Source: Thunnus maccoyii (Eukaryota > Chordata > Actinopteri > Scombriformes > Scombridae). From it: 64,000 bases of DNA. Under the pieces are notes generated by a model. That model worked only from the letters and a program-made list of their open reading frames with translations, was not told the origin of the DNA and ran no database searches. Location: positions 10,649,155 through 10,713,154 of the forward strand of contig NC_056544.1 in NCBI RefSeq assembly GCF_910596095.1, read 5' to 3'. Of this stretch, positions 31,701 through 46,028 are shown one piece after another (the stretch's first letter is position 1; every line of letters starts with the position of its first letter). The position numbers were made by a program, and so were the translations under genes.

Positions 31701-34700
31701 TCAGGAATATGAACTAATCACTGAATATAATGTTGTGCATATTAAGACTGTGTGACTGCTTCCATTCTCACTGACAGTCCTGCAGAAATTAAACTGATGA
31801 AGAAAGGAGATGAGTACGTATTAGCATCAGTACTGAATCAACTAGCAAACAAATGTATTTTGTCATTTTTAAATGTTTCTGAGTGTAATCTAGTTTTAAT
31901 AATAAAGAAACTAACATGTGTGTCCAGTGGGAGCTCTGGTGAGGAGGTGAGGCTGTCAGAGAAGCGTCTCCAAGAGCAGGACATTGAGAACCCGCTGACT
32001 GCTCAACCAGAAGAGACTCTCGGTTCTCAGCAACGTTCTGCTGCAGCCGGGCTCAGCCACAGCGACAGCAGCGACGCAGAACAGGAGCAGGACTTTGTCT
32101 CCAGTGTGGTCTCCCAGCGACAGGGACCCAGAGTGCACTGGGGCGACCTGCCGAAACGCACAGATGAAGACGAGAAAGGAGATCGAGGGAAGATGCAGAG
32201 GAGAGCGAAACAGAATAGAGAAGGAGAGAAAGAGGAGTTGCAGCGTCATGAAAGTCAAAATGCAGAGAAGGAGGGAAAAATGAAAGAAGATGAGAATAGA
32301 AGACCACGTGAAACCGAAAAACCCAAAGCCCAGCTTAGCGGAGAGCAGGCACCCAAAGAGGAGGGAGGCTGTATTGAAGAAGCTACCGCTAAGATGAATT
32401 TGTGCAGTTTATCTGAGCCGGTCACTCACACTGCACCCTCCCCTGTGGACTCAAACCCCTCACAGGCAGACCACACATCTCCAGTCACCTCTCCTCCATT
32501 AATTGAGTCAAACCCCTCAACAGAAACCAGACCTCAGGCAGATCTCCCTTCCTCAACTCTGACTGCAGGCCTCAACATCACTGAGGTGGGTATGAGCAGG
32601 AGAGGTGCGGCGGGGCTTCGGGATCTACTCAAGAACCACTCCGCCGAAGCGAAACCCAACTCCATCCGGCTGAATCTTCTCGAGTACTTGAGAAGGACAT
32701 TAAAGGAATGGAGCACAGACGAGACCCTGAGGTTCCTGTACGGCGCCGAGCATTCACTAGGCTCCCCCTTTGCTGATGTGAAAGAAGAAAAGAAAGAGGA
32801 AGACGAGGAACTGGATGAAGATGACCTCGAGGATGAAGTGAGCGAGGAGGACGGAGGAGGGGTTGACGTTGGGGTACAAAAGAGACCTTCAGCCGCAGCT
32901 CCGGACTTCAAGATGCTGAGGAAGGAAACCCAGCAGCTGGAGCTCAGAGTAAGGGAGTTTTACAAGGGGACCTGGATTCTGCCCGAGGAAGTAAAGGAGC
33001 TGAACGGAAATAAGGTGAGTGAAGGAAGAAAGGAATAGAGGCACATGTTGTAAGACTCAGTGGCCACATGAGGGCACTATATTAAAAAAATGTGATGTTA
33101 AAACAAATTTGCAGTGAGTTTTGTATTGAAGTTTTCTCTCTAAAACACTCAAACATCTTGTCTGTTCTCCCACCAGGTGACAGTCCAGAACAAGAGCACG
33201 AAAGATCCAGTCCTGCCTCTTGTGGACTCTCAAGCTCAGCACCTCATCCAGAAACGAATCACAGTGGAGAAGCTCACTAGCTGGTGAGTGTGTGTGGTTT
33301 ATTTGTGCACCTGCATCCACATGTGTGACGCTTTTCACTGTATGAATTCCTTTGCATATGTTTTTGTTTTTAAATGGTAAGTGTTTCATTTTGTGGACAC
33401 TGCTGCATGTGTGTATCCAAAGTCCTGCATCAGTGTATTTATGTGCTTCTTCAGCTGTGACCAGTTAGTAATTTAATTAATTCAACTAACAGGCTCCAAC
33501 AATTTCAAATTATTTCAAATTATGTTACTGCAAATGTACCATATGCATACCATATTAACTTGAACGCATGATTTTAACTGTAGCTTGGCTGGCACCAAAC
33601 TGGTTCACTAAACTGTTCACAGTTTGTGTGTTTGTACTTTATTTACATGTGTGGCCAGTGTGGGTAAGAATCTGTTGAGCTCTAGCAGTGTGGTATGCAG
33701 TTATAGTACTATGTTGGTTTCATAAACGTCATATACATCAACTTATTCCTGTGCTCTGTATTTATTGTATCTGTTGGAAGCCTAATAATTAATAGCATAG
33801 ATTATTTGACAATAACAATTTTTTAACTGTATTTTTTTTTGTCTTTGTTCCTCATCTCTTTGCCTCTCAGTCTCAGAAACATTGTGGGTCCACTGCGTCT
33901 CACCATGAGTGACGTCACCACGGACCTGAACAACCTGGTCAGGACTTTCAGGTCAGAACACACAAACTCTGATACACACACTTACACACACACGCACTTT
34001 TTTTGGCATGATCATTTTCACATGTGGCCTGATTTCTGCATATAATAGGATGACAGTAAACATCACTGCTGCAGCATTTCTGCAGAAACATTCATGAGAT
34101 AGTGATGTAATCAACTTCATAATAAATTAGTGAGGGACACCATAACACAGGATATACTGTTGATTGTTTACTGCTTTATTCATAATTACAGTAAACTGCA
34201 ATATTAGCTCTTGATAAGACATAATGTTCTGCAAATGTAACTTTCTGCTAGCTGTAACAAAAACATACAATTCATCTATACAGGAAATCACTGTAATATT
34301 GTAAGAGAAATTAAAATGTTAAACTTGTAATGAAAAAATAGAATTGATTTCAAATTGCTGAACATTGTTAGAAAATTTGATGAACTGCTCTGCTGCCCCC
34401 TGCAGGCTTTGACACATGACAATAATAAGGGTTTCAGTAACTTTAACTATGGGCCTTTATCACAGCAGACATTTGAACATGTCATAGCAGCAATAGCACA
34501 GGTGTAATTGTTAACATAAATTAGGGCTGCATTCATTTAGATGCTTCTGTTATCAGTGAGCTGGTGTTGTGCTTGTTGGCTCACTGTTATCACTTTCAGG
34601 GACTCTTGACTAGAACTGAGCCATCATTCATGTTATAATTTCCACCTGTGATTTTCTTGCTGTGACAAGTCAAAATGACTGCTCTATTGTCTCACCACAT

Positions 34701-35308
34701 TAACTCGACAAGTTAGTGTTTGGTGTGTTTTAACAGATGTATTTTGCGTGTGTGTGTGCGTGTGTGTGTGTGTGCTTGTCTGAGAAATCAACATAGATGT
34801 AATCTATGTGTGGTTTTTGACTTTGGACGTGCTGTTTCCCTTTGACCTTGTGACTTTTATTTTTTGCCTTTTGGAAATGCAGTTATCTGTAAAGATACAC
34901 AAAATATCCACCATGTGCTTATCATTGTTGCTGCAAACACTACACACTGTATTACACGTGTTTTTGGTCCTGGACCTTCACAAACCAATAGGCCCTTTTT
35001 TTTTTCAACAATCATTTTGACTTGTCATAGTAGAAACAGCACAGGAGGCAGAACCACATTAACGATGTCTCTGCTTCATTTAAATACCCCAGTAAGCTGT
35101 GACAGCGAGCCAGCATGCGCAATACCAGGACCCTGAAACTGAAGGAGCTAAATGGAATTCAGCCATTTCTAATTTTATCATTTATGTCTTCAATAAAAAT
35201 GCCTATAAGAATGATACAGGTGCAATTTTCCCCATCTAAACAGATGCAACAAAACTAACAAGAGAGTCCGAGAAATTTAGGCAAAATTTGTGAAAAAATG
35301 AGTGAAAA

Positions 35309-35388
<80 letters not shown>

Positions 35389-38300
35389 GAGCATGAGTGT
35401 GTAGTCCCTTTTCATTCCTGGCCTTTGTTATTGTGTATTGTTTTATAAGACCATTTAAGTTTTTTTAATGTGGCATTTGTTACATAATATAAATGTTATA
35501 CATATTTTCCTTGCACTGTCCTAGTTAGTATCTCACTTCATTAAAAAAATCTTGTTCCTGAATTAAACATTTCCTGCCATAGAGCTACTGCTCGTTCCCA
35601 TTGGCTGGTTAGGATGTTTTCAAGGGGATTGCTATTAAATCACTGTGTCAGTGATTTAACAGCAGGGTAACACCTCCAGAGTCCTGCTTCCAGGAATTCT
35701 CTTTCTGCTGTCAAGAGGCCCCCGTTGACAAGAGGCTCAAACCAAAGAATATACACAACGCTGTCAGAGAAACATCCATCACTGCACTATTGCAGCCAGT
35801 GTTTGTGGTGGTTGGTCTGGCCTTGTGCACATTTTATTTTGCTAGTTTACTTATCATCAGGATCAGGTGATTGTGTGTTTTTGGCACCTGCCAAGAGACG
35901 GTTGCTCGTACCTCCAGTTGTATGTATGTTCACATGTATTCTTTGATTAGATACATGGATGTTTGAGCTATGACTGACCTTTGACTCAGCAGTGGTGACC
36001 TGTTGCTCACTCTGTTTTGTTTTTTTTTTTTCTCCAAACAGGTTCACCAACACAAACATCATCCACAAAACTCCCGAATGGACCCTGATTGCTGTTATAC
36101 TTCTCCATCTGTAAGTTTATATTATAGTGTGAATGTGTTGTGTCAGTATTAAGAGGTGAGGGAGGATGCACCATGACAGCTGCACAGCCTGCTTCTCAGA
36201 GTAATGAGAGAAAAAAAATGACCAGGAAATCAAGGACCATTGTTTCCCTGGAAATACACCCTGTCAGCAAACTCAAAACCACTGTCCTTCACTGCCTGTG
36301 TGTGCGTGCAGCTGTCAGTACAACAATAAAGTGTTTTACACTAACTGTTGTTTTTAAAGAATTAAGCAACACTTAGTGTGGTGAAAGATCAGATGCAATG
36401 ATGATAATATGCACGTCATAACTAAAACTATATTATTAACACGCTATATTTGTCTGTTAATTGACGACTCTCAAATCAAAGCTGCACATCAGCTTTAGAC
36501 ATTTACCAACTATCCAGTTCCTCATACAAGGAAGAAAACAAGTAATCTTTCAGCTTTAAAGCTTCATGGTGCATTTGACAAGATGCTATGTGGTGTGGCA
36601 TTGTTTAGCCCGTGCCATATAGTGTGTGTGTGTGCGCGTATGCGCGCGTGCATCTGTGTGCATCTGTGTGCCGTGCTGGCAGTTCATGGACAGTTCCGTG
36701 CTCCTCCCGTCTGAGTACACACAGACGCCACCTGATGTGGCCTTATCTTCACCTGATTGCCCCTCTCCAGATCCGTGATGTAGGACACAAGGCACACACA
36801 AGCAGTCCTGTACACTGTCAAGTTAAACACACAGACACAATAGCTCCTCTCGATACATTCAAGCAAAACGGGCAATGTTAAAATTGCCCTGGCTGGGAAA
36901 ACTTTCACCTGATGCCCGGCTGACTCTGATTTATGAGTCCCTCAGTGGCCGCAGGTCAGTTTGCAGCAATATCATAACTTGCAGTGTAAGCTCGCAGGAA
37001 CTGAACAAAGGCGTTCACAAAGGAGTCTTTTGCAACATGAGGAAGGTAACATGAATGTCACAGTCTTAAAAAGGAGACCTGTGACTGTAAACTGTTCTCT
37101 AAAGCAGCAATAGACAAAATTTAGCAGGTTGCAAATGTCAGATACTGGAATTGGACTTTGAAATTATACTGAACAAACTGTCTTCAGATGTTTCCAGTTA
37201 AATGATATTATCATAGTCTTTTAAAATCCCTGAAAAATTAGGCTAGGTTGTATGACATACCTTTGGTTGAAATAAAATAGCTTTTACCTTGTTAGCCTCC
37301 ATAAATACTCAGGAAATAAAATTAAGGCAGAAAACTGAAGAGTTTGGATTCTGGCAAAAATAGAGACAATATATTATAATGTTGACAGGTGATGTCATGT
37401 AATGAGTAGATCTCCAGAGGTAAATGTTTTAAACTATTGCTTCTAAGATTTGATTTTATCTGATGAACCTGTATTTATTGCAAATTTGGCTTATCAATGC
37501 ACTGTTTGGCAGTTTGCTGTCATTTCATCCATTTTGCATCATCAGCCCTTTTGGAAACTTTTATCCTCTTTGTCATGTGTCCCATCGGTACTCTATGATT
37601 TCATTGGTTCCTATTTAACTTCCAGCTTCTCTGTCCTTCCATTCCTCCATCATGAATAATTTGGCGTGCTGTCTTATCTATCTGCTGCATGGCAGCTGTG
37701 GAGCCAGTCTGGCCTCTATTGTTCAGGCCAGCTGAATAATGGATGCCCCACCTGCAACTCTAGACCCCGGGGTGAACCGGAGATTAACCAGCAGTGCACC
37801 TCCACACAGGTAGACAGGACAGGTAGAGAGGGGAGGGAGGTATGGGGGAGGGGAGAAGGTTCAAGAGGGGACGAGAAATCAGCTAGAAATATAGATGTTG
37901 ATCTGTGCTGACTTGATAGATCATCACACAGTTCATGTGCAGATACATGAGCCTCCATGTGTCACCTCATCACAGAGAAGCTTGATGGAGCTGAGATCTT
38001 TAAAACTGTGCAAGATGTTGGATAAATTCAAAATCACTCTTGTAGAAATCAGCAGTATGAACACATCTTTATGACTCTCTATATTGAGAGTAAAGATCTG
38101 AACACTTTTTTTGTCCTATGTAGGATTTATTTCAGGATTATTGTATTAAACTGCAGCATTTTAGCTGCTGTAAGTGTACTTATTAAATATGCAGCTGTAT
38201 ATATATATACAGGCTAAACACACACATGACCAGAGGAGGAGAGTGTGAAAGTTTAGTAAGCTGTATGTTGTGTGTCAGGAATTCTTAAAATATTGCAGAT

Positions 38301-38827
38301 TGTCAGATGAATATTTATTGAGCATGCTTGTGAGCAAAGATTATAGAGTGTAGTTTCTTTCCTTTTAGTGGGCAGCGTTTTCACATGAAGTTTAGATATG
38401 ACTGGATGATTCTGAGCATTATGTGCTGTGTATTTACGGAATTATTTGGATAACTTTGCTCAGTAAAAACTAGAATCCCTCTCAAATCTGATACACAGAT
38501 TGACATTTAAAAGTGTTCTGCATTTTACTCAACCAAGTTATCATATGACTCAGTAAACCTGCTTTCATTTAAAATGTGAACCCTGTTCAGCACTCAGTAC
38601 CCCAGCGCAGTGGATCCTCTGACAGAACATATGTCTTAAATAAGAACTTAATAGCTTCATAATAACTATTGAAGATGTTATTTCAGTTTTTATTATCAGT
38701 GTTAAATGCATCCTTGTGCGTTCACCAAAAATGTCATTACATTTATAAGCGGTTTAATATTCCAGTTTTGTTTTAGTGTCTGGTCTATAAGGGGAGTCTG
38801 CAACAGTGGTAGTCTTGGTAGTGGTAG

Positions 38828-38870
<43 letters not shown>

Positions 38871-39038
38871 ATCTTGTGTGATTTGTGTTTCAGGTTGTCA
38901 GATGTGTCTCCAGTGGTTCGAGAGGCCTTGGAGACGCCGGCATCAGTAGTGTATTTAAACACGCTGATTGAGGAGCTCGGTCTACAGGAGCAGGACCTTT
39001 TGAACTTAGTCCAGCTGTTTAAAAGCCCAGCATGCTAA
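28778..39038 (+). CDS. rpap2: RPAP2, RNA polymerase II CTD Ser5 phosphatase
   Basis: RTR1-family protein that removes Ser5 phosphate from the RNA polymerase II CTD and is linked to polymerase nuclear import. Seen: N-terminal helix [19 protein letters not shown], then the Cys/His zinc core, with [11 protein letters not shown] in the exon at 31228 and [14 protein letters not shown] in the exon at 31586. Exons: 28778-28832, 29097-29142, 29697-29811, 31228-31326, 31426-31491, 31586-31674, 31778-31813, 31928-33014, 33177-33283, 33871-33951, 36042-36110, 38894-39038. Phases close, giving 664 aa (human 612). Exon 8 (1,087 nt) is a long, mostly disordered, Glu/Lys/Pro-rich region with an acidic run near 32795-32860, then conserved-looking C-terminal sequence. 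It is head-to-head with glmn and tail-to-tail with gfi1. Confidence 0.95.
29170..29600. repeat. Dispersed repeat in rpap2 intron 2 (LINE-tail type)
   Basis: Starts near ACTTATTGATCCCCAGAGG and ends near GTCTGATGGCAGTGGGCAC, a pair of segments common in fish interspersed repeats, with an AC/AT low-complexity middle (29420-29480). The exact family is not resolved. Confidence 0.5.
29874..30246. mobile_element. Second MITE of the AGGGCTGCAACTAA family
   Basis: Begins AGGGCAGCAACTAATGATT and ends CATTGCAGCCCT. Internal TTTGGTCTATAAAATGTGAG and CAGAAAATATTCACA match the copy at 17031-17390. It lies in rpap2 intron 3. Confidence 0.75.
30527..30960 (-). mobile_element. Degenerate Tc1-like transposase in rpap2 intron 3
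   Basis: Read on the minus strand, 30930-30690 gives [13 protein letters not shown], a [12 protein letters not shown] segment and [11 protein letters not shown]. These match the central and C-terminal catalytic blocks of Tc1-family transposases ([17 protein letters not shown]). A frameshift and stops break it. The end at 30527 reads ACTGTGCAAAAGTTTTAGGC, a terminus I associate with this element type. Confidence 0.75.
35313..35385. repeat. (TG)n microsatellite
   Basis: About 36 nearly perfect TG units in rpap2 intron 10. A shorter TG/CG tract is at 34747-34775. Likely length-polymorphic. Confidence 0.95.
36111..38893. other. rpap2 last intron (2.8 kb)
   Basis: Longest rpap2 intron. It holds a GT/GC-rich tract at 36620-36660, an E-box/GATA-like cluster at 36729-36755, a dyad near 37717-37742 and a (GT)n microsatellite at 38830-38866 just before the last exon. 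No exon or clear transposon was recognised in the remainder. Confidence 0.6.
38830..38866. repeat. (GT)n microsatellite next to the last rpap2 exon
   Basis: About 18 GT units ending 27 bp before the acceptor of the exon at 38894, in the polypyrimidine/branch-point zone. Confidence 0.95.
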
Positions 39039-39120
39039 CACACACACCAACACACACACTACAGTCAGACATGGACATATGAATAATAAATATACACACT
39101 CAGGATCTGTGACTGAACAG

Positions 39121-39126
39121 AATAAA
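39121..39126 (+). terminator. Likely rpap2 polyadenylation signal
   Basis: AATAAA 83 bp after the rpap2 stop, followed by a T-rich run at 39170-39190. Confidence 0.55.
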
Positions 39127-40151
39127 TATGTGGGTATCAGAGATTTTTCCATGAATACATTTTTTGTTTGATTTTTTTTTTTTTTTTTTAAACGGTCTTT
39201 TTTATGAACACATGTACATATATGTGATATTTGTCATTTTCTTTCTGCACAAGGTGCCTTACCTATACTGAAAGTTCCCTCTGAGATAAGGCACTTGAAA
39301 GTTTAACCAAACATGACAGTGACCTGGTCAGCACAGCCTGATCTAGGATGTAGTACTGGAGTCTCTTTTCCTGTGTATATTGTTCAGCAGCTCTATGTAC
39401 ACAATCTGCAGAGAGATAAGTGCAAATCAGATCCTTGATGTTTTAGAGCTCTGGATGTTTAACCTCTGCAGGGCCAAATAAATCACACCCAGGTTTTCCC
39501 AGTGAAAACGCCATGTGGACACGCTGCTTATTGCTCTGCTGGAGGAGCTTTTTGCAGTCATAAAAGTGACTTCCTTCACATGCAAGTTTATAGCACCATA
39601 ATATAATTTGCTATATGGGTATGTTGACAGTGCGTGTGTAAGCATTTGGTTTTGACCAGGTGGCGCATGCAACAAAACGTTTTCTGTTTAATACTGGAGA
39701 TATAACTTTAGCCTGTCATAGATTGGGGACGTGATTGATGGCCTTCATGGTTTAACACAGCTTCTCTTTTTAACAACGTACAGTCAATCAGTGGGCTATA
39801 ATAGAGAAAGATTTTTAAAATGTATTCAGTGTTTAAATGTGCTTTTGTGGATTAAAACCCTAAAAAAAAAAAAACTAAATTATGAGAAAGATTTTCTTAT
39901 CATTATAATAAGAAAATAAATGTTTAAAGATTGAAGTTAATACCTAACTGAAAAACTGACAACTGAGCTCCAAAAGTTAATGTTTAATCCCGGATTATAA
40001 ATCTAACAAATTGACAAAATTAAAAAAGCGTCTTTCTACTAAGGACGCAGCAGGATTTCAGACATGATTAGGAAATATTCAGCCTGGGAAGTTAATGTTT
40101 AAGCTTTTTAATAATAATAACAATAATATGTAAAAACACACTTCATGAACT
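39127..40151. other. rpap2-gfi1 convergent spacer
   Basis: AT-rich spacer between tail-to-tail genes. A T-run (39171-39190) and A-runs are present. No coding exon was recognised. Confidence 0.6.
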
Positions 40152-40157
40152 TTTATT
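40152..40157 (-). terminator. Possible gfi1 polyadenylation signal
   Basis: TTTATT on the plus strand (AATAAA on the minus), 172 bp past the gfi1 stop. Confidence 0.4.
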
Positions 40158-40328
40158 CAAAGTCAACCAGAATCTCAGGCTAGATAATTATTAAAATTCA
40201 ACAGTAGGAAAATGCCAATTCAACAAACAATAAAATAAAATAAAATAAAAATAAAACAAGACTATATCCACAGTTCATTCATAGTAGATTAAAAGTGCAG
40301 GATTTAATGTTAAAGCATCGATGTCTGC

Positions 40329-42735
<2,407 letters not shown>

Positions 42736-42960
42736 GTTTCCTTACTCTTCTTCAGACAGTCGGGGCTGCTCAGGTCTGAAATCCTCCACTTCACTCCGCT
42801 CCACGCCGCTCTGAGTTTATCTCTGGACAGATTGGAACACTATTGGTTGACAGGCGAGACGGCGTTTGGATTTTTGGCAGGCTATTACGCATGCGCAGAG
42901 TGATTGTATCGTTTACCAGGTGTCGCGTGGCAGGTGGCCAAAAGCAGGACCACCGTCCCC
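42736..42960 (-). promoter_or_regulatory. gfi1 promoter / 5' UTR region
   Basis: GC-richer DNA upstream of the gfi1 ATG on the minus strand. It contains ATTGG (CCAAT-box complements) at about 42831 and 42843 and a GCATGCGC-type site at 42889. No TATA box is clear. The transcription start is not resolvable. Confidence 0.5.
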
Positions 42961-43779
42961 CCCGAAGGCTCTCGGTAGATAGCGTTTATGGGATTGGAGA
43001 GAACATTATGTATGTGCTGAACTTATAGCTTTAAATGTGTCGGAATCAAAGAAGATAAAGTTTACATTTTCATACAGGGATGTTTTCTGTTGACTTAGAC
43101 TAAACATTTATGATCTAAATTAATATCATAGTAGGTTAGTGATATTAATTAACTATATTAATTTGACTGTTTTTAAACAAAAAAAGATTACATTAACCCT
43201 GAAATTCCTATTTGTTTTTGTTTTGAGGTTTTTTTTCCTATTATACATCCATTTCAAGTGGCGTCCACAGCTGAAAATACTTTTGAACACTGCAAGAAAT
43301 TAAATAAAATTAAACCCGAGATTGCATTTGTTGAGATTGCTGATCTAAACTATCATTTCATTCAAATATTGAGTCTTTTTGGAGTCTCATCAAACCGTAT
43401 GATTCACAAACAGGCTGTTAACTTTTTAACCTGAATGTGATTAGACATAAAATGTGTGTTTTTTTGTGGATGGCCGATGCAGGCCGGCCAGGCTGTGATG
43501 GATAATGACCTATTTGTTTGACTGGTTGTAAAGTGATCCTGTTAATGAGACGCGCACGGCCGCTCTGCACAACAGCCTGCTGGTGGAGGAGCAGAGGTAT
43601 CCCTTACAGAGACTCTGCTTACTGACTTCAGCCTTATTGTTTTACATCATTAAAACCCCCTCCCTCCCAGCCCATACACAGCCTAATTAGTCTGTCCACT
43701 GAAAGAACTGCAGGATAAGATACAAATAATAACAACAGGAGGCATTAAAATCAGCATATATAGGAAGAGATCTCAGGTA

Positions 43780-43910
43780 GAAATCTGTCGGTCTCAAATG
43801 CAAATCATAGCGAAGATTTATGCTCCGTTCAAGGTCGGACCAAAGCAAAGCGGTATCGATTCGTGTCCCATGTGGGAACCGAGGTTGTTTGTTGCAGCTG
43901 CAACAAGTTA
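43780..43910. promoter_or_regulatory. Possible gfi1 upstream regulatory block
   Basis: About 1.1 kb upstream of the gfi1 ATG. It has the POU octamer ATGCAAAT (43798-43805), an RBPJ-like TGTGGGAA (43871-43878) and a perfect 18-bp palindrome TTGTTGCAGCTGCAACAA (43889-43906) centred on the E-box CAGCTG. Function is inferred from motif density only. Confidence 0.3.
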
Positions 43911-45434
43911 AATACCTGCAAGCAAAGCGCAGATAGCCGAGGCATGAAGCTGAAACACATGTCCCATACTCACACAGCACTGATACTGCAGCTCAGACAA
44001 CGACGCAGTCCTGACCTCTGTCCAAACTTAGTGTCAAAATATCAGTCACAAAATGCAGAGAGCCACCACAAGCACCTCTGCTCTTCACACTGAAACTTAT
44101 TCACTCTTCCTCTCTCTTTCACACACACACACACACACACACACCCTCTTACTCTATATCTCCCTCCCTCCCTCTCTCAGAAATTAATTTTCAGGTTAGT
44201 CATCCATGGCAGTCAAACAAAAACACTGATTCATGCTTTGATAAAGTGGTCCACTGGGACCAAAAGACATTTGCATTGGACAAAAATAAATCAGTTATGT
44301 TACGTTCTTTGGCGTTCCCACTAATTTAAATATATATTTGTTTGTAGGTATAAATACAAAATGTTACATTTTAGGGACTCATTTTTATTTCAGAACATAT
44401 TTTATATCTGTGATTGACATTTCTCTCATGTCATGTCACTTTCTTTAGAGGTCCTGATATCCATTTTGGTTTCTGAATTAGATCAAAAAGAGAAATCAGT
44501 CCATAAAATGTGACAATGCTACAATTTTTAAGAACAAATTCCCACCTCTCCTCCTGAGCAGACAGAAATGATTTTTCACACAGTATGAGCAACACAAATC
44601 ATCAGACACTAGTTTTGCAAAAAAAAAAGTAACAGAATTTCAAGTTCAAAAGTTAAAATTTTAAAGTTTATCTCAAAATTTGCTCAACAAACAGCAAACT
44701 GCAGATGCAGCCACATGCAACATTTTGTCTAGCACATGATTGCTCCGTCACATCCCATAAAAGAGATTCAATCAGATACGAATTAATATTTTTATCTAGA
44801 TTATCATAAATAAGCTCTGTTTGACGTTCAGCTGCTGATTATTCTTGTAAGGAAAAAAAACCTGAAGTGAGAGAAGGACAGTGTTGATGTGACAGCGTTC
44901 AAACTCAGGGTTAGACACTGACTCAGAACAGGAAACCAAACGAAGTCGAGAAGACGCTATCAGTGCTGCCACAGTCTTTAACTCTTGCCTCCCCCTTTTC
45001 ATCTCTACCCCCACAGGCCTTGATTCTTGTTCTTTAAGTCTTACAGCAAGTATGTGATTGAAATAGAAGCCCAGTTGCAGTGATCACAGGGGGAGAAAGT
45101 GTGTGTGTGTGTGTGCGTGGGTGGGTGGGTGATGGGGGGTTGTTCTTGTATTTTTGCTTTGCTTTTTGCAGCAGTGTACCTTGTCAAAGGTGCAGATCAC
45201 AGTCGCAAGGTTAAATAAAGACTTGTGCTGGTGAGCCATGAAGTTATTTTCTCAAGCTCAACCTCGAAGCCCCTTTTGACCCTCGTGAGGACAGAGAGAA
45301 ACTGTACGGACTCCTCGTAGTTTAAAATATACCAGAGGCTGCAGCTTTGACACCGCATGTATGTGAATACTTACAAGAAGAGCAGAGTGCACAGCAGCTT
45401 CACACAACGTTGTCTTGATTTGCCAGTTCAAACT

Positions 45435-46028
45435 ATAGTTTATCAAACTACTAGCTACTTCACAATGAAAAGTAGTTCATCTACATCTTAACTACTCTCA
45501 AATACATTTAGCTTATCAAACTGAAACTACTTTCAAAAATTTGTTCGACTACATCCGAACCACATACAAATCTGAGTCTGGAATCTCAATCTCATATTAT
45601 TACACAGAGGAACAACTGTGTAAGTGTGTTTGATTTAGGAACTAGGCCGCCTGATGATGTTTTTTGAGGAGAGGATAGGGAACAATCCTTGAGGTGGAAC
45701 CAGGAAAAACTAAATTTCACAGTATTTGATCACAGACATCTTGGTCACAAACCACAGGTGATTTTAATCAAACAGGAGGTGATTGTCATTAAATGTTAAC
45801 TGTGGCTGGTGAGCTGTGCCATATTGTGCCATATTGTATGGCAAAAACATCATGAGAATACTATGAATACGTAGTTTGTAATTAACTACCTAAACTACAT
45901 GACCATGAAGTAGATAACTACTGAAAAAGCTACTGAGATGTGAATGTAGTTAAACCACTACCCAACTACAGCAAATTGTAGTTAAACTAGTAATTGAAAC
46001 ACATGTAGTTAACTACTCCCCAACACTG
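45435..46028. repeat. Dispersed repeat ending ACTACTCCCCAACACTG
   Basis: Many AGTAGTT/AACTACT direct and inverted motifs, with a right end at GTAGTTAACTACTCCCCAAC (46001-46028). In reverse complement this begins CAGTGTTGGGGAG, a terminus shared by abundant fish DNA elements. The left half is interrupted by unrelated sequence (about 45570-45840). Confidence 0.5.

Noticed and set aside
31956..32911. Minus-strand open frames opposite the large rpap2 exon
   Set aside because: They mirror codon bias in the real plus-strand exon; no start context, splice sites or family resemblance.
44101..44180. CA tract plus CTCCCTCC repeats, considered as a promoter
   Set aside because: Simple repeats with no exon or start codon nearby.
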